This document shows, piece after piece, positions 49,834 through 59,033 of a stretch of DNA of 64,000 bases. Both the position numbers and the translations under genes were made by a program. Below the pieces are notes generated by a model, which worked only from the letters and a program-made list of their open reading frames with translations, ran no database searches and had not been told where the DNA came from. This stretch comes from Kistimonas sp964291505 (GTDB lineage: Bacteria; Pseudomonadota; Gammaproteobacteria; Pseudomonadales; Endozoicomonadaceae), in contig OZ220216.1 of assembly GCA_964291505.2 (NCBI GenBank), positions 806,001-870,000 of the forward strand. Reading direction: 5' to 3'. Within the stretch, counting starts at the first letter, position 1, and each line of letters starts with the position of its first letter.

Positions 49834-52140
49834 ATGGCGATTGCACATGTGCCCGGTTTTCCCCGGATTGGTGCACAACGAGAATTAAAGCGTGCGGTAG
49901 AAGCCTATTGGGCTGGCAAGATGGATCAGGCTGAGTTGATGGCGGCCGGTCAGGCCATGCGCGCCACAAACTGGCAACAGCAACAGGCCGCAGGTCTTGA
50001 TGTTGTGACCGTGGGTGACTTTGCCTGGTATGACCATGTGCTGAACCATTCCATGATGTTTGGCGTCATACCAGCGCGTTTTGGTGATAGCGATGCGGCG
50101 TCCTCTTTCTCCCTGGATACGATGTTTCGTATGGCACGGGGGCGGGCGCCGAGCGGTCAGCCGGCAGCAGCCTGTGAAATGACCAAATGGTTCGATACCA
50201 ACTATCACTACATCGTGCCTGAATTTACCGCTGACCAGACGTTCTCGCTGGAGACGGATAACTTGTTTGCGGAAATCGCCGAGGCACAGGCTGCGGGGTA
50301 TCAGGTCAAACCGGTTTTAATTGGTCCTGTCACTTACCTTTGGCTGGGCAAGGAGAAAGGCGAGGCCTTCGATCGGTTAAACCTGCTGCCGGATTTGCTG
50401 GCTGTCTATGCTGAATTGCTGCATCGACTACAGACACTGGGTATTGAGTGGGTTCAGATGGATGAGCCGGCACTGGTGCTGGATCTTCCGGCAGAGTGGC
50501 AGCAGGCCTACGAATCCGCCTATAACCGACTGCAGGGGGCGGGATGCAAGACGTTGCTGACTACCTATTTTGGTCATCTGGATGACAATCTGGGGCTGGC
50601 GGTTAACCTGCCGGTGGATGGTCTGCATATTGATGTCGTACGGGCGCCTGAGCAATTGGATGCTGTCCTTGACCGCCTGCCGGCCTATAAGGTGCTGTCG
50701 CTGGGTGTGGTGAATGGTCGTAACGTCTGGCGTAATAACCTGCGGGCTTCTCTGACCTTGCTGGAACGTGCTTATCAGCGTGTTGGTGAACGGCTTTGGG
50801 TGTCTGCCAGTTGTTCGTTGCTGCACAGTCCTGTTGATCTGACGTTTGAAGCTGAACTGGATGATGATGTCAAAAGCTGGCTGGCGTTCAGTGTGCAGAA
50901 GTTGTATGAGATAGCGGCTCTTGGACGTCTGGTAGGTGGGAATGGGAGAGAGGAAGATCAGTTGTTATTGGCCGCCAGTGATGCCGCACAGACAGCGCGC
51001 GCTGGCGCCCAGCTTATCCATGACCAGCAGGTGCAACAGCGGATTAGCCAGATAACGTCAGCCATGTGTGAGCGTCGTTCGCCCTATGATAAGCGTGCCA
51101 GGGCGCAGCATGATCGGTTTGGTTTGCCGCTGTATCCGACAACGACCATCGGCTCCTTTCCCCAGACAGCGGAAATTCGGACGAATCGTAACCGCTTCCG
51201 TAAGGGGGAGCTGGATGAAAGCGCTTATGTCCGTTTGATGGAGGAGGAAATTGCCTCCGTTATTGCACGACAGGAGGCGTTGGGGCTGGATGTTCTGGTC
51301 CATGGTGAAGCCGAACGAAATGATATGGTCGAATACTTTGGTGAGCAGTTGGAAGGTTTTGCCTTTACCCGTAACGGCTGGGTGCAGAGTTATGGCTCTC
51401 GTTGTGTTAAACCGCCCATCATTGTCGGGGATATCTACCGCAACGGACCAATGACTGTGGAGTGGACGACATTTGCCCAATCTTGTACGGAGAAACCTGT
51501 CAAGGGCATGCTAACAGGGCCGGTCACGATCCTGTGCTGGTCATTTCCTCGGGAAGATGTGTCGCGGGAGACTTCCTGTCGGCAGCTGGCGCTGGCATTG
51601 CGTGATGAGGTGCTGGATCTGGAGCGCGCGGGTATCGGGATTATCCAGATTGATGAGCCAGCGATTCGGGAAGGTTTGCCATTACGATGTGCTGAGTGGA
51701 AGGCCTACCTGAGCTGGGCGGTGGATTGCTTCCGCATTGCAGCATCTGGGGTAGATGATCATACGCAGATTCATACACATATGTGTTACAGCGAGTTCAA
51801 CGACATTATCGAAGCGATTGCGGCCATGGATGCGGATGTCATTACCATCGAGACCTCCCGCTCTGACATGGGGTTGCTGGATGTGTTTAAGGACTTTGCT
51901 TATCCCAATGAAATTGGGCCGGGTGTTTATGACATCCATTCACCCAATGTTCCCGATGCCGAATGGATGCGGGAGCTACTGCATAAGGCAGAGGAAAGGA
52001 TCCCCGCCCGGCGATTGTGGGTTAACCCGGACTGCGGCCTGAAAACACGGCAGTGGCCTGAAGTTGAGCAGGCTCTGGCACAGATGGTTTCTGTTGCCCA
52101 GACCTTGCGCGAGGAACATGAGGTGATAGAGGCGGTTTGA
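49834..52140 (+). CDS. metE: Cobalamin-independent methionine synthase
   Basis: 768 residues. The two-domain protein starts MAIAHVPGFPRIGAQRELKR. The C-terminal catalytic domain has zinc ligands in HTHMCYSEFND (His, Cys) and NPDCGLKTR (Cys), and the folate-binding LPLYPTTTIGSFPQT and MLTGPVTILCWSFPRED. It transfers methyl from 5-methyl-tetrahydropteroyltriglutamate to homocysteine. I use the ATG at 49834 rather than a GTG five codons earlier because it gives the family's N-terminus. Control by MetR is likely from the divergent layout. Confidence 0.97.
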   Translation: MAIAHVPGFPRIGAQRELKRAVEAYWAGKMDQAELMAAGQAMRATNWQQQQAAGLDVVTVGDFAWYDHVLNHSMMFGVIPARFGDSDAASSFSLDTMFRMARGRAPSGQPAAACEMTKWFDTNYHYIVPEFTADQTFSLETDNLFAEIAEAQAAGYQVKPVLIGPVTYLWLGKEKGEAFDRLNLLPDLLAVYAELLHRLQTLGIEWVQMDEPALVLDLPAEWQQAYESAYNRLQGAGCKTLLTTYFGHLDDNLGLAVNLPVDGLHIDVVRAPEQLDAVLDRLPAYKVLSLGVVNGRNVWRNNLRASLTLLERAYQRVGERLWVSASCSLLHSPVDLTFEAELDDDVKSWLAFSVQKLYEIAALGRLVGGNGREEDQLLLAASDAAQTARAGAQLIHDQQVQQRISQITSAMCERRSPYDKRARAQHDRFGLPLYPTTTIGSFPQTAEIRTNRNRFRKGELDESAYVRLMEEEIASVIARQEALGLDVLVHGEAERNDMVEYFGEQLEGFAFTRNGWVQSYGSRCVKPPIIVGDIYRNGPMTVEWTTFAQSCTEKPVKGMLTGPVTILCWSFPREDVSRETSCRQLALALRDEVLDLERAGIGIIQIDEPAIREGLPLRCAEWKAYLSWAVDCFRIAASGVDDHTQIHTHMCYSEFNDIIEAIAAMDADVITIETSRSDMGLLDVFKDFAYPNEIGPGVYDIHSPNVPDAEWMRELLHKAEERIPARRLWVNPDCGLKTRQWPEVEQALAQMVSVAQTLREEHEVIEAV

Positions 52141-52146
52141 GGTTGT

Positions 52147-52178
52147 CACTGAAACCGGTCAGGAGGCCGGTTTCAGTG
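52147..52178. terminator. Inverted repeat between metE and glpD (probable bidirectional terminator)
   Basis: Perfect 12-bp stem CACTGAAACCGG / CCGGTTTCAGTG with an eight-base loop. It lies just after metE and overlaps the 3' end of convergent glpD. No long T run follows. Confidence 0.7.
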
Positions 52179-53709
52179 CGTCATAGGGCACGGCCTTATG
52201 ACCTGCGAGGTATTGACTTAAGCGGTTCACCTGGATTGCCGGCATTTCCATTCCGGTCTTGGTTCGGCGCCAGAGAATATCGTCCGCTGTCACCGCCCAT
52301 TCCTGTTCAATCAGGTAGTCGACTTCCCGGGCGTATAAACCATTGCCAAAGTGTTCACCCAGGTCTTCCAGGCACTGGCTGTGCTGAAGCAGGTCTTTGC
52401 TGCGTGTGCCATAAGTGCCAAGGTAGCGCTGACGCACGGATTCGGGTAACCAGGGGTGGGATTCAGCAAGTTCACTGGCACAGGTTTCAATATCCGCGCA
52501 TTCACCACCGGGCAGTGGGGATTCAGCCGTCCATGCAGGTTTCAGGTCAGGGAACCATGGCGACAGTTTCTTCAGTGCCGCCTCGGCTAATTTCCGGTAG
52601 GTGGTCAGCTTGCCGCCAAAGACGTTAAGCAGAGGTACATTGCCGTTTTTATCGCTGACGGTCAGCGTATAGTCCCGGGTGATGGCGGATGGGTCGCTGG
52701 ATTCATCGTTACACAGCGGACGCACGCCGGAGAAGGTGTGAACAATGTCGTTTTTAGTCAATTGCTGACGGAAGCTGTCGTTGACCAATGTGAGAAGATA
52801 CTGAATTTCATCCTCAGAAATGGCCGCTTTTGCAGGATCCCCTTCGTACTCCATATCGGTTGTACCAATGATGGAATACTTATCCAGCCACGGGATCACA
52901 AACACAATACGACGATCCTTGTTTTGCACGATATAGGCATGGGGTTGATCATGTAGCCTGGGAACAACGATATGGCTGCCCTTGATCATGCGAATGCCGT
53001 ATTCCGGCTGTAAATGCAGCTGGTTTTCTATGACATTGGCCACCCAGGGGCCGGCAGCATTGACCAGACTTTTGGCGTAATAAAGAACAGTTTCCCCTGT
53101 ATCCCGAGTCAGCGCTATTTCCCAGTAGGGGTTAGTGCCCTCAAGGCGTTTGGCGCCCGTGCAGCGGGTTCGGGTCAGAATTTGGGCCCCTTTTTCCCGG
53201 GCGGCAATCGCATTACAGATGACTAACCGGGCATCATCGACCCAGCAGTCTGAATATTCAAATGTGGTTTTGAAGGCTGGTTTCAGCGGTGAACTTTCGT
53301 CCAGTTTGACAGTGCGGCAGCCGGGCAGGACTTCCCGGCGAGCTAGGGTGTCGTAAAGAAAGAGGCCGCAGCGGATCATCCATGCAGGGCGCAGATGAGG
53401 GGCATGGGGGAGCTGGAAGCGCATGGGCTGGACCAGATGAGGGGCACTTTTCAACACCACTTCCCGTTCCCTTAATGCTTCACGCACCAGCCTGAATTCA
53501 TAATGTTCGAGGTAGCGCAGGCCGCCATGAATCAGTTTGCTGCTGGCGGATGAGGTGGCGGAGGCCAAATCGGCCTGTTCGCAAAGCAAAACACTCAGTC
53601 CTCGGCCGGCGGCATCGCGGGCAATGCCTACGCCGTTAATGCCACCGCCAATGATGAGCATATCCAGAGGATTTTCAGCCGTTATTCCCGGTTGTTCGAC
53701 AGCCTGCAT
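52159..53709 (-). CDS. glpD: Aerobic glycerol-3-phosphate dehydrogenase
   Basis: 516 residues. The FAD-binding motif MLIIGGGINGVGIARDAAGR is near residue 18, then SSASSKLIHGGLRYLEHYEF, typical of GlpD. Later blocks are GPWVANVIENQ, IPWLDKYSIIGTTD and VFGGKLTTYRKLAE. It is membrane-associated and oxidises glycerol-3-phosphate to DHAP, feeding electrons to quinones. GlpR is encoded 134 bp upstream on the same strand, and three tandem operator-like sequences precede glpD. No glpF or glpK is seen in the window. Confidence 0.95.
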   Translation of the reverse strand: MQAVEQPGITAENPLDMLIIGGGINGVGIARDAAGRGLSVLLCEQADLASATSSASSKLIHGGLRYLEHYEFRLVREALREREVVLKSAPHLVQPMRFQLPHAPHLRPAWMIRCGLFLYDTLARREVLPGCRTVKLDESSPLKPAFKTTFEYSDCWVDDARLVICNAIAAREKGAQILTRTRCTGAKRLEGTNPYWEIALTRDTGETVLYYAKSLVNAAGPWVANVIENQLHLQPEYGIRMIKGSHIVVPRLHDQPHAYIVQNKDRRIVFVIPWLDKYSIIGTTDMEYEGDPAKAAISEDEIQYLLTLVNDSFRQQLTKNDIVHTFSGVRPLCNDESSDPSAITRDYTLTVSDKNGNVPLLNVFGGKLTTYRKLAEAALKKLSPWFPDLKPAWTAESPLPGGECADIETCASELAESHPWLPESVRQRYLGTYGTRSKDLLQHSQCLEDLGEHFGNGLYAREVDYLIEQEWAVTADDILWRRTKTGMEMPAIQVNRLSQYLAGHKAVPYDALKPAS

Positions 53710-53720
53710 GGTTGGATTCC

Positions 53721-53780
53721 GTTTTCGAATTAGAAAATTATGTGTTCATAAACGAAAATTATATGTTCATTTTAGAATTT
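53721..53780. promoter_or_regulatory. Three tandem GlpR operator-like sites upstream of glpD
   Basis: Sites start at 53721 (GTTTTCGAATTAGAAAAT), 53742 (GTGTTCATAAACGAAAATT) and 53763 (ATGTTCATTTTAGAATTT). Each matches the GlpR consensus (A/T)AT(G/T)TTCG(A/T)T(A/T)(A/T)CGA(A/T)CAT at about 14-15 positions. The spacing is exactly 21 bp, two helical turns, so bound repressors would face the same side of DNA. The first is 12 bp from the glpD ATG. Confidence 0.65.
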
Positions 53781-53843
53781 GTGAGTGAAAACTCAATCGT
53801 TTCTGAACAATAAATAACGAAAAAGGAATAGAAATCCGGCTAA

Positions 53844-54602
53844 TTAGTCTGTCAGGGTTAGTTGGACGCCGTGTTCATCCAGCAGCTGACAGATGGAGAC
53901 TGAGGGTTTGCAATCAGTAAACACGCGGTGAAAGCGGGTGATAGCGTCCAGCCTCACAACCGCGTTGCGGCCAAACTTGGAATGATCCGCCGCCAGGAAT
54001 AGCTGCCGGGAGTTATTCATAATGGCGCGGGAAACATGGACTTCCTGGTAATCGAAATCCAGCAGGGAGCCATCCTCATCAATACCGCTGATACCGAGGA
54101 TGCCAAAATCCACCTTGAACTGTTCGATGAAATCCTCGGTCGCCTGGCCGACCAGGCCGCCATCTCCCCTGACGGTGCCGCCGGTTAGCAGGATGTCAAA
54201 ATCATCTTTCTGGCTGAGAATCGTGGCAACATGGATATTATTGGTAATGACCCTGAGGCCACGGTGTTCCAGCAGTGCCTGAGCGATGGCTTCTGTGGTG
54301 GTGCCAATATTGATGAACAGGGAACAGTGGTTTGGGATAGCAGCCGCCACGGCTGCGGCGATCCGCTGCTTTTGGTTGGAAGACTGGGAGATCCGGTCAT
54401 TGTAATCCGTGTTCTGTATGGACGAATCAATGCCTGCGCCGCCGTGATAACGTTTCAGTTTTCCCTCATTGGCGAGCTGATTGATATCCCGGCGGATGGT
54501 TTGCGGTGTGACACGAAAATGCTGGGCCAGTTCGTCAATGGTGGCGTAGCCACTGCCAGTGATGTAGTCGAGAATGGCGGTACGGCGGTCGAAATGGTCC
54601 AT
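53844..54602 (-). CDS. glpR: DeoR-family repressor GlpR
   Basis: 252 residues, the same length as E. coli GlpR. The DeoR helix-turn-helix is ILDYITGSGYATIDELAQHF and FRVTPQTIRRDINQL. The sugar-phosphate-binding domain has FINIGTTTEAIAQALLEH, VITNNIHVATILS, LTGGTVRGDGGLVG and AADHSKFGRNAVVRL. It represses glycerol catabolism genes and is released by glycerol-3-phosphate. It is transcribed ahead of glpD on the same strand, and the operators between the two genes suggest that glpD has its own repressed promoter. Confidence 0.92.
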   Translation of the reverse strand: MDHFDRRTAILDYITGSGYATIDELAQHFRVTPQTIRRDINQLANEGKLKRYHGGAGIDSSIQNTDYNDRISQSSNQKQRIAAAVAAAIPNHCSLFINIGTTTEAIAQALLEHRGLRVITNNIHVATILSQKDDFDILLTGGTVRGDGGLVGQATEDFIEQFKVDFGILGISGIDEDGSLLDFDYQEVHVSRAIMNNSRQLFLAADHSKFGRNAVVRLDAITRFHRVFTDCKPSVSICQLLDEHGVQLTLTD

Positions 54603-54751
54603 ACAGGTGTTTCATTTCCGGTCAGGTGTGGCGTGGGTTCTGCCCGGCAGGGGGCTGAGGTTCATGGTAGCATTACTGTCATCGAATAAATAACTGTCGC
54701 ATGTGATGATGAGCATGCATGCGAATAAGTGAATGTGTCAGGGGTCAGGGC

Positions 54752-55573
54752 ATGACAATCAAAACAGTTTTGGCAGGTGTGCTGTTATCAGTGCTGGTGG
54801 GATGTCAGACGATTAATACCACTGACAGTGGGGTTGTGGGTGTTCAGCGGGAGCAACGGATGTTCGCCCTGCTTAGCGCTGAGCAGGTGGATACCATGTC
54901 AGCCTCAGCCTATCACAACACCATTAAAGAGGCTGGCGGCAAGAAAACCCTGAATACGGATGATGCCACCCTGAAGCGATTGCGGCGGATTGCTGCCAAT
55001 CTGGTGGATGAAACCCGTGCGTTTCGGGTAGATGCCCAGCAATGGCGCTGGGAAGTGAATGTCATTCAGAGCGATGTGAAGAATGCCAGCTGCATGCCCG
55101 GGGGGAAGATTCTGTTTTACAGTGGGATCATTGATCGCCTGAAACTCACTGATGATGAAATTGCCGCCATCATGGGGCATGAAATGGCGCATGCCTTGCG
55201 AGAACATGGTCGTGAGGCGATGTCCGAAGCCTATGCTGTTGAGCTGGGTCGGGGCGCCGTTGGCGCGCTGCTGGGACTGGATGACAATGTGATGGGGTTG
55301 GCCAACAATGTCGTCCAGTATGCCCTGACATTACCCAATAGCCGGGAAAAGGAAGCAGAAGCCGATATTATCGGTCTTGAGCTGATGGCCCGTGCGGGTT
55401 ACCACCCGCAGGCGGCTATCACGCTGTGGCAGAAAATGGCCAAGCAGGGCGGTGATCAGCCACCGGAGTTCATGAGCACACATCCGGCGACCGAAACGCG
55501 TATTGAAGGTCTACGTCACTATATTCCAAAGGTCATGCCCCTTTATCATCAGGCGCGCAATTATTCGTCCTGA
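54752..55573 (+). CDS. M48-family metallopeptidase lipoprotein (LoiP/YggG-like)
   Basis: 273 residues from the ATG at 54752. A lipoprotein signal (MTIKTVLAGVLLSVLVGCQ) places the lipid-modified Cys at residue 18. The zinc motif is HEMAHALREH with the third ligand in EKEAEADIIGLELM, followed by HPATETRIEGL. LoiP-type proteases sit on the outer membrane's inner face and degrade misfolded proteins. An upstream ATG (54719) would add 11 residues before the signal and is unlikely. The protein converges with the ABC ATPase gene 15 bp away. Confidence 0.9.
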   Translation: MTIKTVLAGVLLSVLVGCQTINTTDSGVVGVQREQRMFALLSAEQVDTMSASAYHNTIKEAGGKKTLNTDDATLKRLRRIAANLVDETRAFRVDAQQWRWEVNVIQSDVKNASCMPGGKILFYSGIIDRLKLTDDEIAAIMGHEMAHALREHGREAMSEAYAVELGRGAVGALLGLDDNVMGLANNVVQYALTLPNSREKEAEADIIGLELMARAGYHPQAAITLWQKMAKQGGDQPPEFMSTHPATETRIEGLRHYIPKVMPLYHQARNYSS

Positions 55574-55588
55574 TGTCGTGTCCGGGGG

Positions 55589-56623
55589 TCAGTCGACGAG
55601 GTAGGTTGGCAAAACTTCCTCGTTCAGGCTGAGCCCTGTTTCATCGCCCGCTTTCAAGGATGTTTTTCCCGGTACTGTCACAGTAATGACCTGGCTTGAA
55701 GGCAGCGCTATATGTAGCAAGGTGTAGCTCCCCTGAAAGGTGCGTCGTACGACCTGGCCTTTGTAAGGGCTCTGGGTTTCCAGGCTGAGATGATCCGGTC
55801 GGACAAGTACCTCGACAGTGCGGTTCTCAGGGTAAGACTGTGGGTTTGGCAGTGAGCCAAGCTCGGTTTGGATGTGTCCGTCGATGACTTTGCCGAGAAT
55901 CAGGCATCCTTCACCAATAAAGCGTGCCGTAAAAGCGGTGGCGGGTGCATCATAGAGATTTTCTGGTGTATCCCATTGCAAGAGCTTACCGTTGTGCATC
56001 ACGCCGATCTTGTCAGCAAAGGAAAAGGCTTCATCCTGATCATGGGTGACCAGGATTGCGCTGATCTGTGCCGCCTGGAGAATATCTCGTACTTCACGGG
56101 CGAGACTGGTGCGCAGCTCGGCATCCAGATTAGAAAACGGCTCGTCCAACAGCAGCAGGCGTGGTTCCGGGGCAAGGGCGCGGGCCAGCGCAACCCGCTG
56201 CTGTTGCCCTCCTGACAATTCATGCGGATAACGCTTGGCCATGGTGGTGAGCCCGGTCAGATCCAGCAGGCGATCAACCGTTGCCTTGCAGTTTGCCTGT
56301 TTGTGAATCCCGAAGGCGATATTGTCCCTGATGGTCAGGTGAGGGAATAAGGCATAATCCTGAAACACCATGCCCAGATGGCGCTTCTCCGGGGGAATCT
56401 GGAAATCTGGTGTCGACAGCGCGGTGCCGGCGAGCAGAATACTGCCGGCAGTGATCCTTTCAAAACCGGCAATGGCGCGCAGGGTCGTGGTTTTGCCACA
56501 GCCGCTTGGACCCAGCAGGCAGGCTGCTTCACCTTTCTCAATCACAAAACTGACAGCATCAACAGCGGCATGGCTGCCGTAATGGCAGGATAGGGTATCG
56601 ACGGTGAGCAGGTGTGGCGTCAT
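55589..56623 (-). CDS. ABC transporter ATP-binding protein, FbpC/PotA type
   Basis: 344 residues. Walker A LLGPSGCGKTTTLRAIAGFE, Q-loop in MVFQDYALFPHLT, signature LSGGQQQRVALARAL, Walker B LLLLDEPFSNLDAEL and the H-loop in LVTHDQDEAFSFADKIG are intact. A C-terminal TOBE-type region (EVLVRPDHLSLE) marks the iron(III)/polyamine/thiosulfate importer class. No permease or binding-protein gene lies next to it, so its partners must be elsewhere. The substrate cannot be told; ferric iron is the family's most common one. Confidence 0.88.
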   Translation of the reverse strand: MTPHLLTVDTLSCHYGSHAAVDAVSFVIEKGEAACLLGPSGCGKTTTLRAIAGFERITAGSILLAGTALSTPDFQIPPEKRHLGMVFQDYALFPHLTIRDNIAFGIHKQANCKATVDRLLDLTGLTTMAKRYPHELSGGQQQRVALARALAPEPRLLLLDEPFSNLDAELRTSLAREVRDILQAAQISAILVTHDQDEAFSFADKIGVMHNGKLLQWDTPENLYDAPATAFTARFIGEGCLILGKVIDGHIQTELGSLPNPQSYPENRTVEVLVRPDHLSLETQSPYKGQVVRRTFQGSYTLLHIALPSSQVITVTVPGKTSLKAGDETGLSLNEEVLPTYLVD

Positions 56624-57035
56624 GGAGTTCCGTAATGTCGTTCAGAGTGCCGGGCTCAGGCGTTGATCAGCTGTTTTGGATAAGCCGTGGCTCGCCGCAT
56701 GAGTTGGCGTTGATGGTAATCGGCAGGGGGAGAGATGGCAATTATCCATGGTGGATGGGTGCGTGTTACGTGGCTTGAACTGTCTGGTAAAAGATCGCTT
56801 CCTTTGCGGGTGGGGAGAGCCGGGGGGAAGGTTATGCTTTGTTGCCGGTAAGACTGCCTAAGCTTATGCGTTTTTTATATGCGGCTGATTTCTGATCCGT
56901 GAATATACTTACCTGCGCTGCATGTATTGCTTATTTAATATTGGTTGACACGTAGCGGGTTGCAGGCGACTGGATGTGATATCCGGATAACCTGTGAAGC
57001 ATCAATGCAAGTTGTTCGCACGCTGGAGTGTGATC
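56624..57035. other. Intergenic region between divergent ABC ATPase and MFS genes
   Basis: About 410 bp. No frame with a ribosome site. I see no confident operator or promoter pair; a TTGACA at 56945 has no suitable -10. Confidence 0.4.
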
Positions 57036-58349
57036 ATGGCTGGCAAAAGAGCGGGGTGGCGTGCCGCGCTGGTATGCGGTACCGCATCACTGTTTTGTTT
57101 TCTTCAATTCATGTTACAGGGCGCGCCGGGAATGTTTGTGCCGGCGCTGATGGATGATCTCTCCATATCACCGGCCCAGATCGGTTTTATATCCAGTGCC
57201 TTTGTTTGTACCTATATGATTTGCCAGGTACCGGCAGGTCTGGTGATTGACCGCTGGGGTGCGCGCTGGGCCATGTTTGTCTCGTTATTGGCGATTACGC
57301 TTGGTTGTTTGTTGTTTTCCTGGGCAGACACCTGGCAGATGGCAGTGCTCGGGCGCATGCTGATGGGCGTGGCTGCCGCAGCAGGCATTACGGGTTGTAT
57401 GTATTTAGCGGGCAACTGGTATCCGGCGGCCTGGTTTCCCCTGATTGCCGGTATCATCGAGATGGTGGCCATGCTGGGCGGTGGCGCCGGCAGTGTGGTG
57501 CTGGAAACCTATGACGGACAGTGGCGATCAGCGTTTCTGGACATGGGCGTTCTTGCGGCTGCTATTGCTATCGCTATCGCCTTTTTTGTTCGGGATAAAC
57601 CGGCCTTTGCCAGGGATGAGGGCTTGAATGATCTCGATGAAAGTGATCCTCAGGCTTTAGGGCTGGTCGATACTTTGGGTAAATTGATGCACCTGCCGGT
57701 ATTCTGGATCTGTGCTTTTTATGGCGGTGTCATTTACGCACTGATCAGTAGTTTTGCCCAGTTATGGTGTATTCCCTACCTCAACAGTTTGTACCCGGAA
57801 TGTCAGCGTCAGGTGGCGGAAGGCACTGCGCTGATATTTCTCGGGCTGGCGGTCGGCACGCCACTATGTGGCATGATGGCCAGCCTGACGGGCAAGAATA
57901 AACCGGTGCTGGTGGGCGGTGCTGTGCTGGTGGCAGTGGCCATGTGGGTCGTCATGTATCAGCCACTGTCACTGCTGGGAATGTCCGCAATACTCTTTTT
58001 CATGGGGTTGGCATCAGGCTCTTATGCGCTGGTTTATGGTGCTGTAAGAAATGTTGTTTGCTCTCGGATTCGAGCCACTGCCATCGCATTGCTTAATGCT
58101 CTGATGCTGCTCGGCTCTCCCCTGTTTCAACCCGTCTCGGGTTGGCTGCTGGATCGGGCGCTGTCCAGCCAGGGAGCGCTTGATGTGGCGTCCTATCAGG
58201 TCGCGATGTTGCCATTGCTGGCCTGTATGTTGCTGTCCATTCCGTTATGTTTTCTGATCAATGAGCAGCGGCCGAAACGCCCTGCACGGCGGTTGCGTCA
58301 TGCCCATGTCTGGATTGTCAGAGGGAAGTGGTTGAACTGTATCCGCTGA
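57036..58349 (+). CDS. MFS transporter
   Basis: 437 residues with twelve hydrophobic segments. The family signature between TM2 and TM3 is AGLVIDRWGARWAMF, and the second half has a related GMMASLTGKNKPVL. I start it at the ATG at 57036, with GGAG eight bases upstream, so the protein begins MAGKRAGWRAALVCG directly before TM1. An ATG 14 codons earlier is less likely. The subfamily appears close to sugar-phosphate or organic-anion carriers, but I cannot name a substrate. It ends with a basic tail (RPKRPARRLRHA). It lies 50 bp before grxD on the same strand. Confidence 0.88.
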   Translation: MAGKRAGWRAALVCGTASLFCFLQFMLQGAPGMFVPALMDDLSISPAQIGFISSAFVCTYMICQVPAGLVIDRWGARWAMFVSLLAITLGCLLFSWADTWQMAVLGRMLMGVAAAAGITGCMYLAGNWYPAAWFPLIAGIIEMVAMLGGGAGSVVLETYDGQWRSAFLDMGVLAAAIAIAIAFFVRDKPAFARDEGLNDLDESDPQALGLVDTLGKLMHLPVFWICAFYGGVIYALISSFAQLWCIPYLNSLYPECQRQVAEGTALIFLGLAVGTPLCGMMASLTGKNKPVLVGGAVLVAVAMWVVMYQPLSLLGMSAILFFMGLASGSYALVYGAVRNVVCSRIRATAIALLNALMLLGSPLFQPVSGWLLDRALSSQGALDVASYQVAMLPLLACMLLSIPLCFLINEQRPKRPARRLRHAHVWIVRGKWLNCIR

Positions 58350-58399
58350 TGAAGGTTATAATTCGCTCTGATTTATAGACCCAAGACCAGAGGTAATGC

Positions 58400-58756
58400 A
58401 TGTCAGAGGACGTGATTGAAACGATTAAGCAGCAGATAGCCGATAATGATGTCCTGCTGTACATGAAGGGATCTCCGAGAATGCCGCAGTGTGGCTTTTC
58501 TTCACGCGCGGTGCAGGTTCTGATCGCCTGTGGTGAGAAGTTCGCGTATGTGGATATTCTGGAAAATCCGGAAATTCGTGCCAACCTGCCGAAATACGCA
58601 AACTGGCCGACCTTTCCTCAGCTCTGGATCAAGGGTGAGCTGGTCGGTGGCAGTGATATCCTCGTCGACCTTTACGAGAAGGGTGAGTTGCAGTCAATGA
58701 TCAAGGCTGCTGTGAATAGTGAGTCAGAATCCTCTGACAGTGCCGGACAGGCGTAA
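58400..58756 (+). CDS. grxD: Monothiol glutaredoxin (Grx4/GrxD)
   Basis: 118 residues with the CGFS active site at 31-34 (PQCGFSSRAVQV), preceded by VLLYMKGSPRMP and followed by YANWPTFPQLWIKGELVGGSDI, the glutathione-binding cis-Pro region. Monothiol glutaredoxins bind 2Fe-2S clusters with glutathione and take part in Fe-S trafficking. The length is standard (115 in E. coli). A terminator follows, so it is not cotranscribed with the peroxiredoxin. Confidence 0.95.
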   Translation: MSEDVIETIKQQIADNDVLLYMKGSPRMPQCGFSSRAVQVLIACGEKFAYVDILENPEIRANLPKYANWPTFPQLWIKGELVGGSDILVDLYEKGELQSMIKAAVNSESESSDSAGQA

Positions 58757-58767
58757 TTTCTGTCTGC

Positions 58768-58802
58768 AACCGGTTATTCCAATGGAATAGCCGGTTCTTT
58801 TT
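58768..58802 (+). terminator. Rho-independent terminator after grxD
   Basis: Stem AACCGGTTATTCC / GGAATAGCCGGTT (one G-U pair in RNA) with a three-base loop, then CTTTTT. Confidence 0.9.
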
Positions 58803-59033
58803 AGGCCATTGTTTTGTGTTTCTTGCCCGTTTTCCTTCCTCCTGTTTCCCCATTCCTTTTCTGGTTTCTGTCAATTAATTTTTTCTATCAGACAGAGATA
58901 AAATTTCTATCAGGATTTCCTGTGTCTGCGGTAGGCGATCTTCGGTGCAGGGTATATGATGTAGATCATTTGTCCCGGGCCAATAGGGGTAATCCTTGGC
59001 GGTCCAGTTGATCAATACTGATGGAGAAACTCA

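Noticed and set aside
58878..58920. OxyR-like CTATC/GATA repeats before the peroxiredoxin
   Set aside because: The ATAG-N7-CTAT spacing required for OxyR is not met; the elements are five bases apart.
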